DNA from: Onstottus_B arcticum
Lineage (GTDB): Bacteria > Acidobacteriota > Blastocatellia > UBA7656
Reading direction: 5' to 3'
NCBI GenBank assembly: GCA_038040485.1
Contig: JBBPIE010000012.1
Location: 1-64,000 of the forward strand
Length of the DNA: 64,000 nt
The stretch's first letter is position 1. The number at the start of each line of letters is the position of its first letter. This document shows positions 25,858-35,700 of the stretch, one piece after another. The notes beneath the pieces were generated by a model. It ran no database searches. It was not told the DNA's origin and saw only the letters and a program-made list of their open reading frames with translations. Both the position numbers and the translations under genes were made by a program.

Positions 25858-26409
25858 TTACTGAATCGTCGGTCCGCGTGTCGGATCTTCGATGTATACG
25901 CCGAGTTGCAGGCTTGCAAGCACGTCGTCCCACACCGGCGTGAACTTCGCTCGATCATCTTCCCAGAACTCCATAGTGATAAGCGGCTGAATGAATGACC
26001 CGCGGCCGAGGCAGATCCGCGAGCGCGCTTCTCGCTGCTCGGGAGGATCGATAAAAGACATCTCCGCCCAGGCAAGCTCGAGGTCCGAACGCTTCACTTC
26101 GTGGATTTCGCCGATGTGGTAGATCGGGCGCTCGTCGCCCTTCATCGCTGTCTTGAGCAAATCGGAAAGCAGCAACCCGCTCCAGTCGATGGGTGGAAGG
26201 CGAATGTATGAGACGGCGAGCCGGCAGTCGTCGTCGGGCGGCTCCTTGTCGTGAAACTTGATTGAGTCATCGTCCGGAATGCACACCCAGTCTTGCGGAA
26301 AGTCGATGCGAACAGCGCCGCGGTCGGCGACAAAAATGCGAGAGCCCGGCTTCGCTTTCCAGGAATGCTTTGTTGCTAGCTTGAGTTCTTCTTTGTCCCA
26401 GGTTGCCAT
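25858..26409 (-). CDS. Hypothetical cytoplasmic protein
   Basis: 183 residues, no signal peptide or TM. Mixed alpha/beta composition with many acidic and aromatic residues (IDFPQDWVCIPDDDSIKF, ITMEFWEDDRAKFTPVWDDV). It looks like the PsbP/MogI-like stress proteins that open with a DFPxxWxxxP motif, but I would not assign it. It sits 12 bases after the thioesterase and 13 bases before E1-alpha, so it belongs to the same transcript. Confidence 0.7.
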   Translation of the reverse strand: MATWDKEELKLATKHSWKAKPGSRIFVADRGAVRIDFPQDWVCIPDDDSIKFHDKEPPDDDCRLAVSYIRLPPIDWSGLLLSDLLKTAMKGDERPIYHIGEIHEVKRSDLELAWAEMSFIDPPEQREARSRICLGRGSFIQPLITMEFWEDDRAKFTPVWDDVLASLQLGVYIEDPTRGPTIQ

Positions 26410-26421
26410 GAAGTTTAGTTG

Positions 26422-26871
26422 CTACTTCGTTTCTACCTTGCCGAACGAGCCGGCTACGCTGGTCGAGGTCAGCACGCGGCGCATCTCGTCGGGGATGACT
26501 GCCGACTTGAGCGTGCCGTCTTCGTTTATGCGAGCGTAGACGCGGGTTGCGCGGCCTTCGGTGACGGGCTCGCCGGTCAACGTTCGCTTGGCTGTGCAGT
26601 GCCAGTGCAAGGTTCGCTCGCGGAGTTCGGTTAGCTCGAGCTTCAAGGTCACGCGGTCGCCATAACCTGCCGGCCCGATAAAGCGAAACTCGATCTCACC
26701 CATCACGAAGGTCGTGCGGTCCTGCTGGATCATCTTGTCGATGGGATAGCCGAGCGTGCGAAACAGCTCGTGTTCGGTGTCGTTGAACCACGCCAGCATT
26801 CGCGGATAGTAGACCAGACCGAACGGATCCGACTCGCCCCAGTTCACGGTGATTTCGCGCCAGTACATCAT
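26422..26871 (-). CDS. Acyl-CoA thioesterase, 4HBT hotdog family
   Basis: 149 residues. The ESDPFGLVYYPRMLAWF segment is the 4-hydroxybenzoyl-CoA thioesterase signature with the catalytic Asp, followed by strands typical of a single hotdog domain (TTFVMGEIEFRFIGPAGYGD). It would hydrolyse an aryl- or acyl-CoA. Placement after a monooxygenase/reductase pair that in relatives acts on aryl-CoA esters supports an aromatic substrate. Start MMYW has AGGA upstream. Confidence 0.85.
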   Translation of the reverse strand: MMYWREITVNWGESDPFGLVYYPRMLAWFNDTEHELFRTLGYPIDKMIQQDRTTFVMGEIEFRFIGPAGYGDRVTLKLELTELRERTLHWHCTAKRTLTGEPVTEGRATRVYARINEDGTLKSAVIPDEMRRVLTSTSVAGSFGKVETK

Positions 26872-26995
26872 CGGATTTGTCCTTGATCTCCTCTAGCGTT
26901 GTCCTTCTGGCGCGCAAACAACATTTGCCGTATGGCGCGTCGGACAACTCCGGGCAGGAGTTGAATGTTTATAGAAGCAGGCGGTTGTGCGTCGC

Positions 26996-27073
26996 GCACC
27001 CCAGCGGGGTGCTATGTCGGCCAACCGCTTGTCGGACGAGGTTGATCCGGCACATTGCACCCCGCTGGGGTGC
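26996..27073. repeat. Paired palindromic REP-like element
   Basis: GCACCCCAGCGGGGTGC (26996-27012) and its exact reverse complement GCACCCCGCTGGGGTGC (27057-27073), each itself a near-palindrome, 44 bases apart between the reductase and thioesterase genes. This is the layout of REP doublets mobilised by RAYT transposases. It could stabilise or attenuate the mRNA. Confidence 0.75.
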
Positions 27074-27092
27074 CTCCACTGAGGTTGCAACT

Positions 27093-28610
27093 TCAAACGT
27101 CACGCTTTGATTCCACTCCGTCACACGTCTCGAGCATCTGAGCAATCGTCCCTGGCGGAACCAACCGTCTTTTGCCGTCCTCGCTCATCGAGATTCCCGG
27201 TTCATCGAGCCCAACTCGATCCCAAAGCTTGCAAGTCACCTGCTTGTGCATCTGATCCAGCCCTTCGCAGTAGTTTGTGAACACGCAGCGGCGAATCTCA
27301 TCTCCGCGGCCGAGTTTTATCTTCAAGAACCAGTCCGGGTCTGCAAGCGATTGCCGCGCCGCGCCTATGATATCCGCTTCGCCGTTTCGAAGAATATCTT
27401 CAGCCTGCTCAAAAGTCGAGATTCCTCCCGAAGTGACCACCGGGGTCGCAAATCCCGATTCGTTCACCGCGCGCTTGATCGCCGCCGCCAGCGGAACGTT
27501 GCGGCCAAACGGTCCGCGCTCGTCTGAGATGACCGTCGGCATGCACTCGTAGCCGCTTCGCCCGGTGTAAGGGTAAACAGCGTGCCCGACCTTTGGTTGC
27601 TTCGCGTCGTCGAACTTGCCGCCCTTGGAGACTGAAAGATAGTCGAAGCCCGCGCGCGCGAACTCAACGCCGAAGTAGACCGCGTCTTCAAGGTGACTTC
27701 CACCCTCGATCGCTTCATCGCCCAGGAATCGTACGCCGACCGTGAAGCGGTCGCCGACTCGCTCGCGTACTGCGCGATAGACTTCAAGCGGCAAACGCAC
27801 CCGCTGTTCTGGCGAGCCGCCGTAGCCGTCCGGGCGATCGTTTTTCGCGCTCAGGAACGAGGCCATCGTGTAAGCGTGCGCGTAGTGAAGCTCGACTCCA
27901 TCGAAGCCGGCTTCTCGCGCGCGCTCGGCCGCTGAAGCGAAAATGCCGGGCAGCACTTGAGGCAACTCGCGGACGTGAGGAAGGTCCATATCGGTGACGC
28001 GCTCGCGATAACCGAAACGCAGCGACTCCAGTTCACGTTCGTCCAAGACGCGATCGAGTAGCTCCTCGGGCGCGGCAGCGAGGAAATCTCGCAGCTCGGA
28101 CTCGCGAGCTTGCATCCAGCGCTCATCCTTGGTTGTTTCCGCCAACGCAGCTCGATGACGAGGTCGAACCTCGAGAAACCGCGGGAAGAATTTTTCTTTC
28201 ACCGGGCGCCGCTTCACTGCCAGGAAGTCGATGATCTGAATAAACAACCGGGTGTGTCCGTGGCTTTCGCGTCGAACTGTCTCGACCAGTTCGCGCAAGC
28301 CGGGAATGAATCGGTCATGCCCGATCCGAAGAAGCGGGCCGCTTGCGATGTCGCGGACTCCGGTCGCTTCGACGACGATTGCGCCGGGACGCCCCGCGGC
28401 AAGGCGGCCGTACCACTCGATGATGTTGGGAGTGACGAAGCCCTCGGCAGTCGCTCGCCACGGGACCATCGCCGGCACCCAGGTTCGGCTTTCGAGGGAG
28501 ACGGTGCCGACTTGGATCGGACTGAAAAGAAGCGAGCGCGCCGCTTCGTCAGCCGCCGGCCAGCGAGCTGGAAGAATAGAGTGTCTGACTGAATTCTCAG
28601 GATGCCACAT
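27093..28610 (-). CDS. Old-yellow-enzyme-family NADH:flavin oxidoreductase
   Basis: 505 residues, FMN-binding TIM barrel: SLLFSPIQVGTVSLESRTWV, GFDGVELHYAHAYTMASFLS, NDRPDGYGGSPEQRVR and VVTSGGISTFEQAEDIL are OYE landmarks. The C-terminus has CVFTNYC...MHKQVTC where 2,4-dienoyl-CoA-reductase relatives bind a 4Fe-4S cluster, but one Cys is replaced, and the FAD/NAD domain is absent. It corresponds to the reductase half of fused 2-aminobenzoyl-CoA or salicylyl-CoA hydroxylases; the monooxygenase half is the next gene upstream. ATG 28610 abuts a repeat array and lacks a Shine-Dalgarno sequence. Confidence 0.88.
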   Translation of the reverse strand: MWHPENSVRHSILPARWPAADEAARSLLFSPIQVGTVSLESRTWVPAMVPWRATAEGFVTPNIIEWYGRLAAGRPGAIVVEATGVRDIASGPLLRIGHDRFIPGLRELVETVRRESHGHTRLFIQIIDFLAVKRRPVKEKFFPRFLEVRPRHRAALAETTKDERWMQARESELRDFLAAAPEELLDRVLDERELESLRFGYRERVTDMDLPHVRELPQVLPGIFASAAERAREAGFDGVELHYAHAYTMASFLSAKNDRPDGYGGSPEQRVRLPLEVYRAVRERVGDRFTVGVRFLGDEAIEGGSHLEDAVYFGVEFARAGFDYLSVSKGGKFDDAKQPKVGHAVYPYTGRSGYECMPTVISDERGPFGRNVPLAAAIKRAVNESGFATPVVTSGGISTFEQAEDILRNGEADIIGAARQSLADPDWFLKIKLGRGDEIRRCVFTNYCEGLDQMHKQVTCKLWDRVGLDEPGISMSEDGKRRLVPPGTIAQMLETCDGVESKRDV

Positions 28611-28616
28611 ACCATT

Positions 28617-28855
28617 GAGGAGGATTGAGGATCGAGGATGGAGGATCGAGGATTGAGGATTGAGGATTGAGGATTGAGGATGGAGCATTGAAAATTGAAA
28701 AATGAAAATTGAAAACTTCAAATTGGCGGATTAGACCGCAATCCCCGATTTGCAATCTGCATTTTTCAATTTTGCAATTCTCAATTCGCCATCCGGTTCC
28801 TTCATCCTCAATCCTCCATCCTCGATCCTCAATCCTCCATCCTCACTCCTCCCCT
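28617..28855. repeat. Heptamer-array inverted pair (GAGGATT/AATCCTC)
   Basis: About ten GAGGATT-type heptamers (28617-28685) face a similar inverted array of AATCCTC units (28803-28855). Between them lies A/T-rich sequence with AAAATTGAAA-like words. The right array runs into the 3' end of the monooxygenase gene and supplies its final codons and stop; the left array ends at the reductase start codon. Confidence 0.75.
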
Positions 28856-29974
28856 CCATTCATCATAAGCCGCAATAAACACCGGATCGCGCTGCTTCAG
28901 CTTCTCGTAATCGATCTTCTTGCTGCGAGTCATCAGCTTGTAAGCCAGCGGGATCGGATCAAGATGCATCTCGTCGCCCGCGTCCTCAAACAACTGAAGA
29001 CTCGAGTAAGCCGCTTCCTGATACGCGTCGATGATCGGCTTTCGCACGCGCTGAAACTCGGCAAGCGTTGATTCAACGTCCTCACCCGTTTCAAAGCACT
29101 TCGCCAGCGCGATCGAATCCTCGAGCGCGAGCTTCGTCCCCGAACCGATCGAAAAGTGCGCGGTGTGCAGCGCGTCGCCCAGCAGCACGACGTTCCGGTG
29201 ATGCCACTGTTTGTTCTTCACCAGCGGAAAGTTCAGCCACTTCACAAAGTTGTTTGACAGCAACGGGTGCCCGCCCAGATCGTCGCGAAACACTTCGGCC
29301 AGGTACGAGCAAGTCTCCTCGCCGGGCTTCTCTTCAAAGCCTGCCTTCCTCCAGGTCGCTTCGTCGCACTCAACGATGAAGGTGCTGGTGGTAGGGCTGA
29401 ACTTGTATGAGTGCGCGATAAACAATCCGGCTTCTGCCTCACGGAAAGTCAGCGTCAAGCCGTGAAACAGTTGCTGAGTTCCCAGCCAGATGAATCGGTT
29501 TCGCCGGAGATCGACCGACGGCTGAAAGAACTCCGCAAAGCTGCGGCGAACCATGCTGTTCGCGCCGTCCGCTCCGACAAGCAAGTCACAGTCGCCGAGT
29601 TCACTTACATCCGAGATGTTGGTGTTGAATCGCAGCTCGACGCCCAGCTCGAGACAGCGTTTGTGCAGGATGTTCAAAAACGCGAGGCGCCCGATGCCCG
29701 AAAACTTGTTGCCCCGAACGGAGACCTTCCGGGCGCGGTGGACAACGTCTACGTTGTCCCACGTCTGACAGGCGCGAGTGATGTCATTGAATGAGACTTC
29801 GTCGTTGTCTTTGAGATAGGAGAAGGTCTGGTCGGAGAAGACGATGCCCCATCCAAACGTGTCATTCGGACCATCGCGTTCGATGACGGAGATCTGGTGG
29901 GCGCCGCTCTGCTGCTTCATCAGAATGGCGAAGTACAAACCAGACGGCCCGCCGCCAATGATTTTGATCCGCAT
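28829..29974 (-). CDS. FAD-dependent aryl-CoA-type monooxygenase
   Basis: 381 residues. FAD-binding MRIKIIGGGPSGLYFAILM, then DTFGWGIVFSDQTFSYLKDN, DLLVGADGANSMVRRSF and NVVLLGDALHTAHFSIGSGT are close to the N-terminal half of salicylyl-CoA 5-hydroxylase and 2-aminobenzoyl-CoA monooxygenase/reductase. In those enzymes this half is fused to an OYE domain, which is here the separate next gene. ATG 29974 begins exactly at the FAD fingerprint. The last six codons and stop come from the heptamer repeat array. Confidence 0.88.
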   Translation of the reverse strand: MRIKIIGGGPSGLYFAILMKQQSGAHQISVIERDGPNDTFGWGIVFSDQTFSYLKDNDEVSFNDITRACQTWDNVDVVHRARKVSVRGNKFSGIGRLAFLNILHKRCLELGVELRFNTNISDVSELGDCDLLVGADGANSMVRRSFAEFFQPSVDLRRNRFIWLGTQQLFHGLTLTFREAEAGLFIAHSYKFSPTTSTFIVECDEATWRKAGFEEKPGEETCSYLAEVFRDDLGGHPLLSNNFVKWLNFPLVKNKQWHHRNVVLLGDALHTAHFSIGSGTKLALEDSIALAKCFETGEDVESTLAEFQRVRKPIIDAYQEAAYSSLQLFEDAGDEMHLDPIPLAYKLMTRSKKIDYEKLKQRDPVFIAAYDEWRGGVRMED

Positions 29975-29988
29975 AGGCTGAACTTCAT

Positions 29989-30083
29989 GTAGGGGCGGCC
30001 CTCCGTGGCCGCCCCTCTTCGCTTTGTGTGCGCCAGCAGTCTCGCGGTGTGGACGAGGGGCGGCCACGGAGGGCCGCCCCTAC
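29989..30083. repeat. Perfect 29-bp inverted repeat element
   Basis: Arms at 29989-30017 and 30055-30083 are exact reverse complements (core GGGGCGGCC...GGCCGCCCC, each arm itself partly self-complementary) with a 37-base centre. It occupies the gap between the cyclase and monooxygenase genes. It is likely a dispersed mobile intergenic repeat that can also form a strong RNA stem. Confidence 0.8.
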
Positions 30084-30091
30084 AAGTCTAA

Positions 30092-31000
30092 TTAAGGGAG
30101 AATCGCAAAAGCGTTCGCCGCCGCGCCGGTCGCTCCGCGAATCCTTGGAGGATTCAACACCAATACAAACTCGTAAACTCTCCGTTCGGCCAGGACGCGG
30201 CCCAGCTCTTCGAGATTCAGGTTCTCGACTATGTAGATGCCATTGTCCGCGATCAGAATTCGGTGACAGGGAAACACCGTGCCTTTTTCGGGAACGACTT
30301 CGAAGCTCATCTGATCATCTCCCGCGAGAAATACTTTCTTGTTCGCCAGCCACCGAGCGGCGCTTTCACCCGGGCCGGGGCGCGGACCCGAATACCTGGC
30401 CCGGTCGGCTTCGAAGTACCTGCCGTAGCCAGTTCGAATGATCACCGAGTCGCCGGGTTTGATCTCGGCGCCTTCAGCTTTCGCGGTTGCTTCGAGGTCT
30501 TCGGCAGTGATCTCCTGTCCAGGCGCGAGCGCTTCGACGTTCTTGAAGCGCGCGACGTCCAGCAGCACCGCGCGATTGACGAAGCGCTCTTTGGGATAGC
30601 CTTCGATGCCGAGCGTCATCAAACCGCTCGCGCCTTCGCTGGCCGCCGCGTCCGCGCCGCCGAATAGCTTCATGTTGTCCGAGATGTGGCCCAGCGCATC
30701 GACGTTGGGCGAGCCGTGCTGCCCGCTGAAGAACATCATGTCGGCCGCAAAAGCTATGCCGCCGGGGATGATGCCTTTTGTTTGCGCGTGGCTCGTGTGA
30801 AGCCCGATCGAAAACGGCGGGTTCAATCCGAGCAGCGGCGAGTTGCGGTCCCAGACGAAGTTCAACTCGATCACTCGAGCTGCTTTCATCGCCGTGATGA
30901 AGTCGGCAGTCTTCTTCTTGTCTTGTTGCCCAAACGCTTCCAGCAACAGGGAAGCGACAATAAGCAACGCGATTACCACCAGAACAATTTTCTTTATCAT
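30092..31000 (-). CDS. Exported cyclase-family (kynurenine-formamidase-like) protein
   Basis: 302 residues. Signal peptide MIKKIVLVVIALLIVASLLL; then a Cyclase/KynB-fold domain: VIELNFVWDRNSPLLG, QHGSPNVDALGHISDNM (metal site variant of HxGTHxDxxxH), GDSVIIRTGYGRY and VFLAGDDQMSFEVVP. Family members hydrolyse amides or lactones, e.g. N-formylkynurenine. The ATG overlaps the stop of the preceding gene (TGATG), fixing the start at 31000 and implying translational coupling. An aromatic-compound role fits the next genes but is inferred. Confidence 0.82.
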   Translation of the reverse strand: MIKKIVLVVIALLIVASLLLEAFGQQDKKKTADFITAMKAARVIELNFVWDRNSPLLGLNPPFSIGLHTSHAQTKGIIPGGIAFAADMMFFSGQHGSPNVDALGHISDNMKLFGGADAAASEGASGLMTLGIEGYPKERFVNRAVLLDVARFKNVEALAPGQEITAEDLEATAKAEGAEIKPGDSVIIRTGYGRYFEADRARYSGPRPGPGESAARWLANKKVFLAGDDQMSFEVVPEKGTVFPCHRILIADNGIYIVENLNLEELGRVLAERRVYEFVLVLNPPRIRGATGAAANAFAILP

Positions 31001-32589
31001 CAGTCCCTCTCGAAGCGCGCAAGCCCAGGCACGATGGCTGCCAGCGCGATGATAACCAGGCCAGCCCCAACTGCCGCGACTGCCTGCGGGATGAAACCTC
31101 GATCCAGCGTCTGCAAGATGACGCCAAGCGGAAACGCGAATGACCCCGCGGCCAGCATCCACGCCAGAAGCATTCGGCGGCTTTCGGTGAAGCCCACCCG
31201 GTCGAACATAACGCCAAAAACGATCAGTAGCATCGCCAGACCTATCCAATGCGAATGCACATCAACCGAACGCACGTAGTCGAACTGCGCGTCGGCGTAA
31301 GTTTGAAGCGACTCGCGAGACAGGAACAAGTCAGACTCCGCTCCGTGGGTAAAGCTTTCAGCAAGCGAACGCCCGATCTTATCAAGCGCCTGATGCTCCG
31401 CGAACAAAGCGTAGTACAGCCCGAAGCTCATACCCCACAGGGCAAGCGCCGCTCCCGAAATGATCAAGACCTTTCTCGGTCCGCTCATGCTTGCCGCTGG
31501 TTTTTCGGCGACCGCTTCGCGATTGTGGCGGCGGATCCCAACCAGCATTCCGCCCAGACCGATGATAACCAGCAAACCTCCAACGTCGGCAATTCCGCCC
31601 GCGACTAAGCCGTACTGCAATTCGAGCAGCACGAAGACCGGCAGCACCACCGAGCCGGTCAGCATCAGTAGCGCACAAAGGCGCTTCCAGCGGTCGGCAA
31701 GAAAAACGTATGGCTGGATGAACGCCAGCAAGATCGCCAGCAATCCGAACTCGATGATGTGCGAATGAGCCGCAATGTTGACGGCCTTTTCGGCCTGGAT
31801 CGCGCCATAGCCTTGAACAACCAGGTGCGCGTCTCGCATGTTTGGCGGAGTCGCGGTTTGCTGGGCAACCGCTGCGCTGATCATCGTCTCGAACGCGATC
31901 TGGTCTTGAGCCTCGTGTTTCTGAAGATAGAACGACGCGTAAAATGCTCCGTGAAGAAATCCTGCGAGGATGAGCAAGGTCCCGCCGGTCAGCAGCGCTT
32001 TCGACGCCCAACTGCGATCGACGGGCGCCGTATTCCCCGCGAGCGCTTCCCTCGCGCCACACGCGTGACGGCACAAGCCTATCAGCTCTGCCCCGCAGGC
32101 GATGATCACCAGCAAGCCGCCGAGGTCGGCAAAGACACTCGCCCAGCCGATCGTAGCGAGCGGGCTATACGCCAATCCAACATAGTGAATCAAGAACACC
32201 GAGACCGGCAGCATCACCGCGCCGATGAGGAACAGTTGCGCGAGCCGCTGGCGAGTTCGAGCGCCAAGCGCGACATACGGTTGAACCAACGCGAGCAGCA
32301 ACGCGAGGTAGCCGAAGTCGATCGCGTGAACGTGAGCGTCCACCTTTGTCCCGCGATTCTCGAGCAAGCCGCCGATGTTTGTGAAGTGCGCGGCGACCTC
32401 GGCCGAGTCCTTTGCGGCTACGGCGTCGGTCGCCGCGGTCAGCGCCTCGCCGATCCTATTGGCATTCTGATGGAGCACGAACACGGCGAACACTTCGCCG
32501 AAGATCATCCCGGCAGCAATCAAGACAATACCGCCTGTGATAAGCAGCCGGCTCGCGCCCATCTCGTCAAAAGGCGGCTTTGTGTCCAT
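31000..32589 (-). CDS. Polytopic membrane protein with threefold HxH-containing repeat
   Basis: 529 residues, about 12 TM helices in three similar units of roughly 175 residues. Each unit contains an HxH pair in one helix context: VDAHVHAIDFGYLALLLA, NIAAHSHIIEFGLLAILLA and SVDVHSHWIGLAMLLIVFG, preceded by a loop with charged residues and followed by a TM hairpin. H-x-H...G in membrane helices recalls haem-copper-oxidase-related or DUF2871-type proteins, suggesting haem or metal binding, but I cannot name a family. It is coupled to the cyclase gene downstream. Confidence 0.75.
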   Translation of the reverse strand: MDTKPPFDEMGASRLLITGGIVLIAAGMIFGEVFAVFVLHQNANRIGEALTAATDAVAAKDSAEVAAHFTNIGGLLENRGTKVDAHVHAIDFGYLALLLALVQPYVALGARTRQRLAQLFLIGAVMLPVSVFLIHYVGLAYSPLATIGWASVFADLGGLLVIIACGAELIGLCRHACGAREALAGNTAPVDRSWASKALLTGGTLLILAGFLHGAFYASFYLQKHEAQDQIAFETMISAAVAQQTATPPNMRDAHLVVQGYGAIQAEKAVNIAAHSHIIEFGLLAILLAFIQPYVFLADRWKRLCALLMLTGSVVLPVFVLLELQYGLVAGGIADVGGLLVIIGLGGMLVGIRRHNREAVAEKPAASMSGPRKVLIISGAALALWGMSFGLYYALFAEHQALDKIGRSLAESFTHGAESDLFLSRESLQTYADAQFDYVRSVDVHSHWIGLAMLLIVFGVMFDRVGFTESRRMLLAWMLAAGSFAFPLGVILQTLDRGFIPQAVAAVGAGLVIIALAAIVPGLARFERD

Positions 32590-32618
32590 TTGAAGTTCTT
32601 AGTCTTCTCTGCGCAAAC

Positions 32619-32717
32619 CTCTGTGTCTCTGTGTCTCTGTGGTTAGTCGACGCCCCGCGACCCTAACCATTCGACGCCCGCGACGCCATCTAACCACAGA
32701 GACACAGAGACACAGAG
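32619..32717. repeat. Perfect 28-bp inverted repeat of CTCTGTGT units
   Basis: Arms 32619-32646 and 32690-32717 are exact reverse complements, built from short CTCTGTGT repeats ending GGTTAG/CTAACC. The loop of 43 bases contains CGACGCCCGCGACG-like words. It lies between the TonB receptor and the membrane protein, both minus strand. Confidence 0.8.
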
Positions 32718-32739
32718 GCACAGAGAAGACCTCTTTCCC

Positions 32740-35700
32740 TCAGAACGTGAACCTCGCAGCGAACTGAATCTGCCTCGGGTTGAAGATCGCCCTCGGATTT
32801 CCGTACGCCGGGTTTAGCGCGCCTTCGCGGAACGTCGGTAGCGGGCCGAGTACCGGGTCGTTGATCGTGCTGTTCGCCGGATGAAAAATCGAGTCCCCGT
32901 AAACCGTGTTGAAGAACCTCACGTTCAGCGTGTTGAGCAGGTTGAACGCCTCGGCGATTAGCTCCAGCTTCTTCTTCTCGCGAAGCTTGAATGAGCGCGA
33001 CAGTCGCAAATCGACGCTCCGCACGCTGTCGCCTTCGAAGGTGTTTCTCGCTTCAGTGCCAACCCGGTCATTCACTCCGAACACGTCGCCGTTGGCATCG
33101 AACCCCGCGAACTTGGTGAAGTGATGCGGCGACTCGAGCGTGACGATGAAGCTCAACTGGAAGTCGCGCACCACGGCGTTGCCATCGCTCGGCGAAAACA
33201 AAGTCGCGTTGCCGACAAAGCGATGTCTCGCATCATCTGAAGACAACGCTCGCTCCTGGTCGATGCGCGCCGAGTTGACCGGGATCAACACGAAGCTCGG
33301 ATTCGGGCCGTCATCGATCGACTTCGAGAAGGTGTAGCTAATCCCGAAGTTCAACACTTTTGCCGCGCGCTGCTGCATATTCACAAGCAGTCCGTCGTAG
33401 GTCGAGTTCCATCGCGAGTCAGCTTCAAAGAAAACACCGAACTCGGGATTGCGGAAACCGGGCACGGCAACTCGCCGGTTCAGCAGGCAAGGACGGCAAA
33501 AAGAAACCGGCCGGACCGCGGCATAGTCGGGCGTGCCCGCTTCGGTGATTCCGCTTGGGTCGGGCTGATTCACATTGAAGAAGCTGCCCAGGTGGACGCC
33601 TCGCACTCGCAGATACGACGCGCTGAACGCCGTGCCCTGCGTCGGCTGAATCTCAAATCCAAGGCTCATCTGAATTCCATAAGGCGCCTGATGATCTTTG
33701 GCGAACCGCACTATAGTCGCCTTCTGAGCATCGCCGCCGGGACCCGGCGCGAACCGCGGATACACACCGGTGGTCACACCGGGCCCGATCAGCGCAGCCA
33801 GCGCCGTGTGCATCGATGCCGGATCGGATCCAAATGCAAACAGCCCGGTCGTCGAATTCAGATCGTCTTCCTTGTTCTCGCGGCCGGGATATTTTTTCGG
33901 CCCGCCGCAAGAGGGAATCTGGCACGCGAGCAACGGCGAGGGAATCGTGCCGTGGAAAATGCCCGCGCCTCCGCGAATCACCAGGTTCCACTTCGTCCCA
34001 ACGTTGAAGGCGAATCCCGCGCGCGGATCGAAGTTGTTGAGATCCTTGTCGAGTGCTTCACTCGGCCACGTTTCGAACTCGTAGCGCAGTCCGAGGTTCG
34101 CGGTTAGCCGGCTGCTGAGGCGGATCTTGTCCTGAACGAAGAACCCGGTGTACGTATGGTCCAGCACGCCCTTCGCCTGGTTGCGGACCTCTTCCGGGAT
34201 CCGCTGGTTGAGATAGGCGGACGTCGCAATGGTTGGCTCGTCGAAGTTCGGCGCGCGGAATCGCTGGAAGAAAATCACAAACGGGTCGCCGTTTAGCAGG
34301 TCGGCCAACGACGCGAACGTAGCTTCAAACGGGTAGAACAGTGGAAACGACTCGGTTGTCCGCACGAAGTTGTAATTGCCGCCGAACCCGATCGTGTGCC
34401 GTCCGCGGCTCAACGTCACGTTGTCGACGATCTCGAAGCGGCTCTCTTTGTAGAAGTCGGGATTCCCGCGATTGACTCCAATGGCAAACGTGTTGGCGAC
34501 TTCGAGATGAGGCTGCGTGCTGACGGTCGGAAAATCAAACGAGCGGTGCGCGAACTGCGCGCGAAGCTCATTGAACAGATTTGGCGTCAACGTCGAGATC
34601 AAGTTCCCAACGACCGATTGATCTCGCAGGTCGTTGTTCTTGAACCCCGAGGGCAGATCAAACCCGTCGTTCAACGGGGAGACGTTGGTGTATCGCACAT
34701 CGTTGAAGAAGTAGCGCCCGGCCAGCGTGTGCCGCTTGCTCAGATTGTGATCGAGCTTGAACAAGAAGTTATCGCCGTCCGAGTCGCGCAGAACGTCGAG
34801 GTTCTCGGCCGGCAAGCCGTAGCGACTGACTTTGGCTTGATTGATTGCAGCGATGTTCGCAAGCACAGTCGAGTTGTAGAACGGGGATTCGGTCCGGCGT
34901 TGACCTTCGTAGTTTGCGAAGTAGAACGTGCGGTCTTTTTTGACCGGCCCGCCGACGGCCCCCCCGAACTGATTCTGATGAAGCGTGTTCAGCCCCGATG
35001 AGGCGAGGATGCTGCTGGCGTCAAGCGCATCGTTGCGGAAGTACTCGTACAGCGAGCCGTGTACCTCGTTGGTTCCGCTTTTGGTGATGATGTTGATAAT
35101 GCCGCCCACGGCGCGGCCGAACTCGGCGCTGTAGACGGTGTTGACGACGCGAAACTCCTGCACGGCGTCTTGCGAAGGCGTGGTCTTCTGGATCCCCGAA
35201 GCGGTCGAGATGTTGTCGGCTCCGTCGATCGCAACAAAGTTGAAGTGTATGTTTTGCCCGGCGAAAGAAATCTTTGTGACCGGCTCGACTATCACGTCGG
35301 TGCTGCCCGACGTGGTATCGCCGATCGTCACGCCCGGCGCCAGCAACACGAAGTCGATGAACTGCCGTCCGTTCACGGGCAGATTCACGATCTGTTGCTG
35401 GCTGATGACGGAGCTGACTTCGGTGCGCGTGGGTTCGGCTATGGTCTGGGCGGCTTCGACATTGACCTGTTCGGCGACGCCGCCGGGTTGCAAAGCGAAA
35501 TCCAGCGTCGCGGTCTGCCCGATGGCGAGGGCGACTTTCCTCGAGTCGCGCCGGAACCCCTGATGCTCAACGGCGACCGTGTACTCGCCGACTGGCAGCA
35601 ACGATATGCGGTACTCGCCGCCGTCGGATGTCAGCACCGATCGAGACAGGCCGGTGCTTGAATTAGCCGCGGTGACATTGGCTCCGGTAACGGACGCGCC

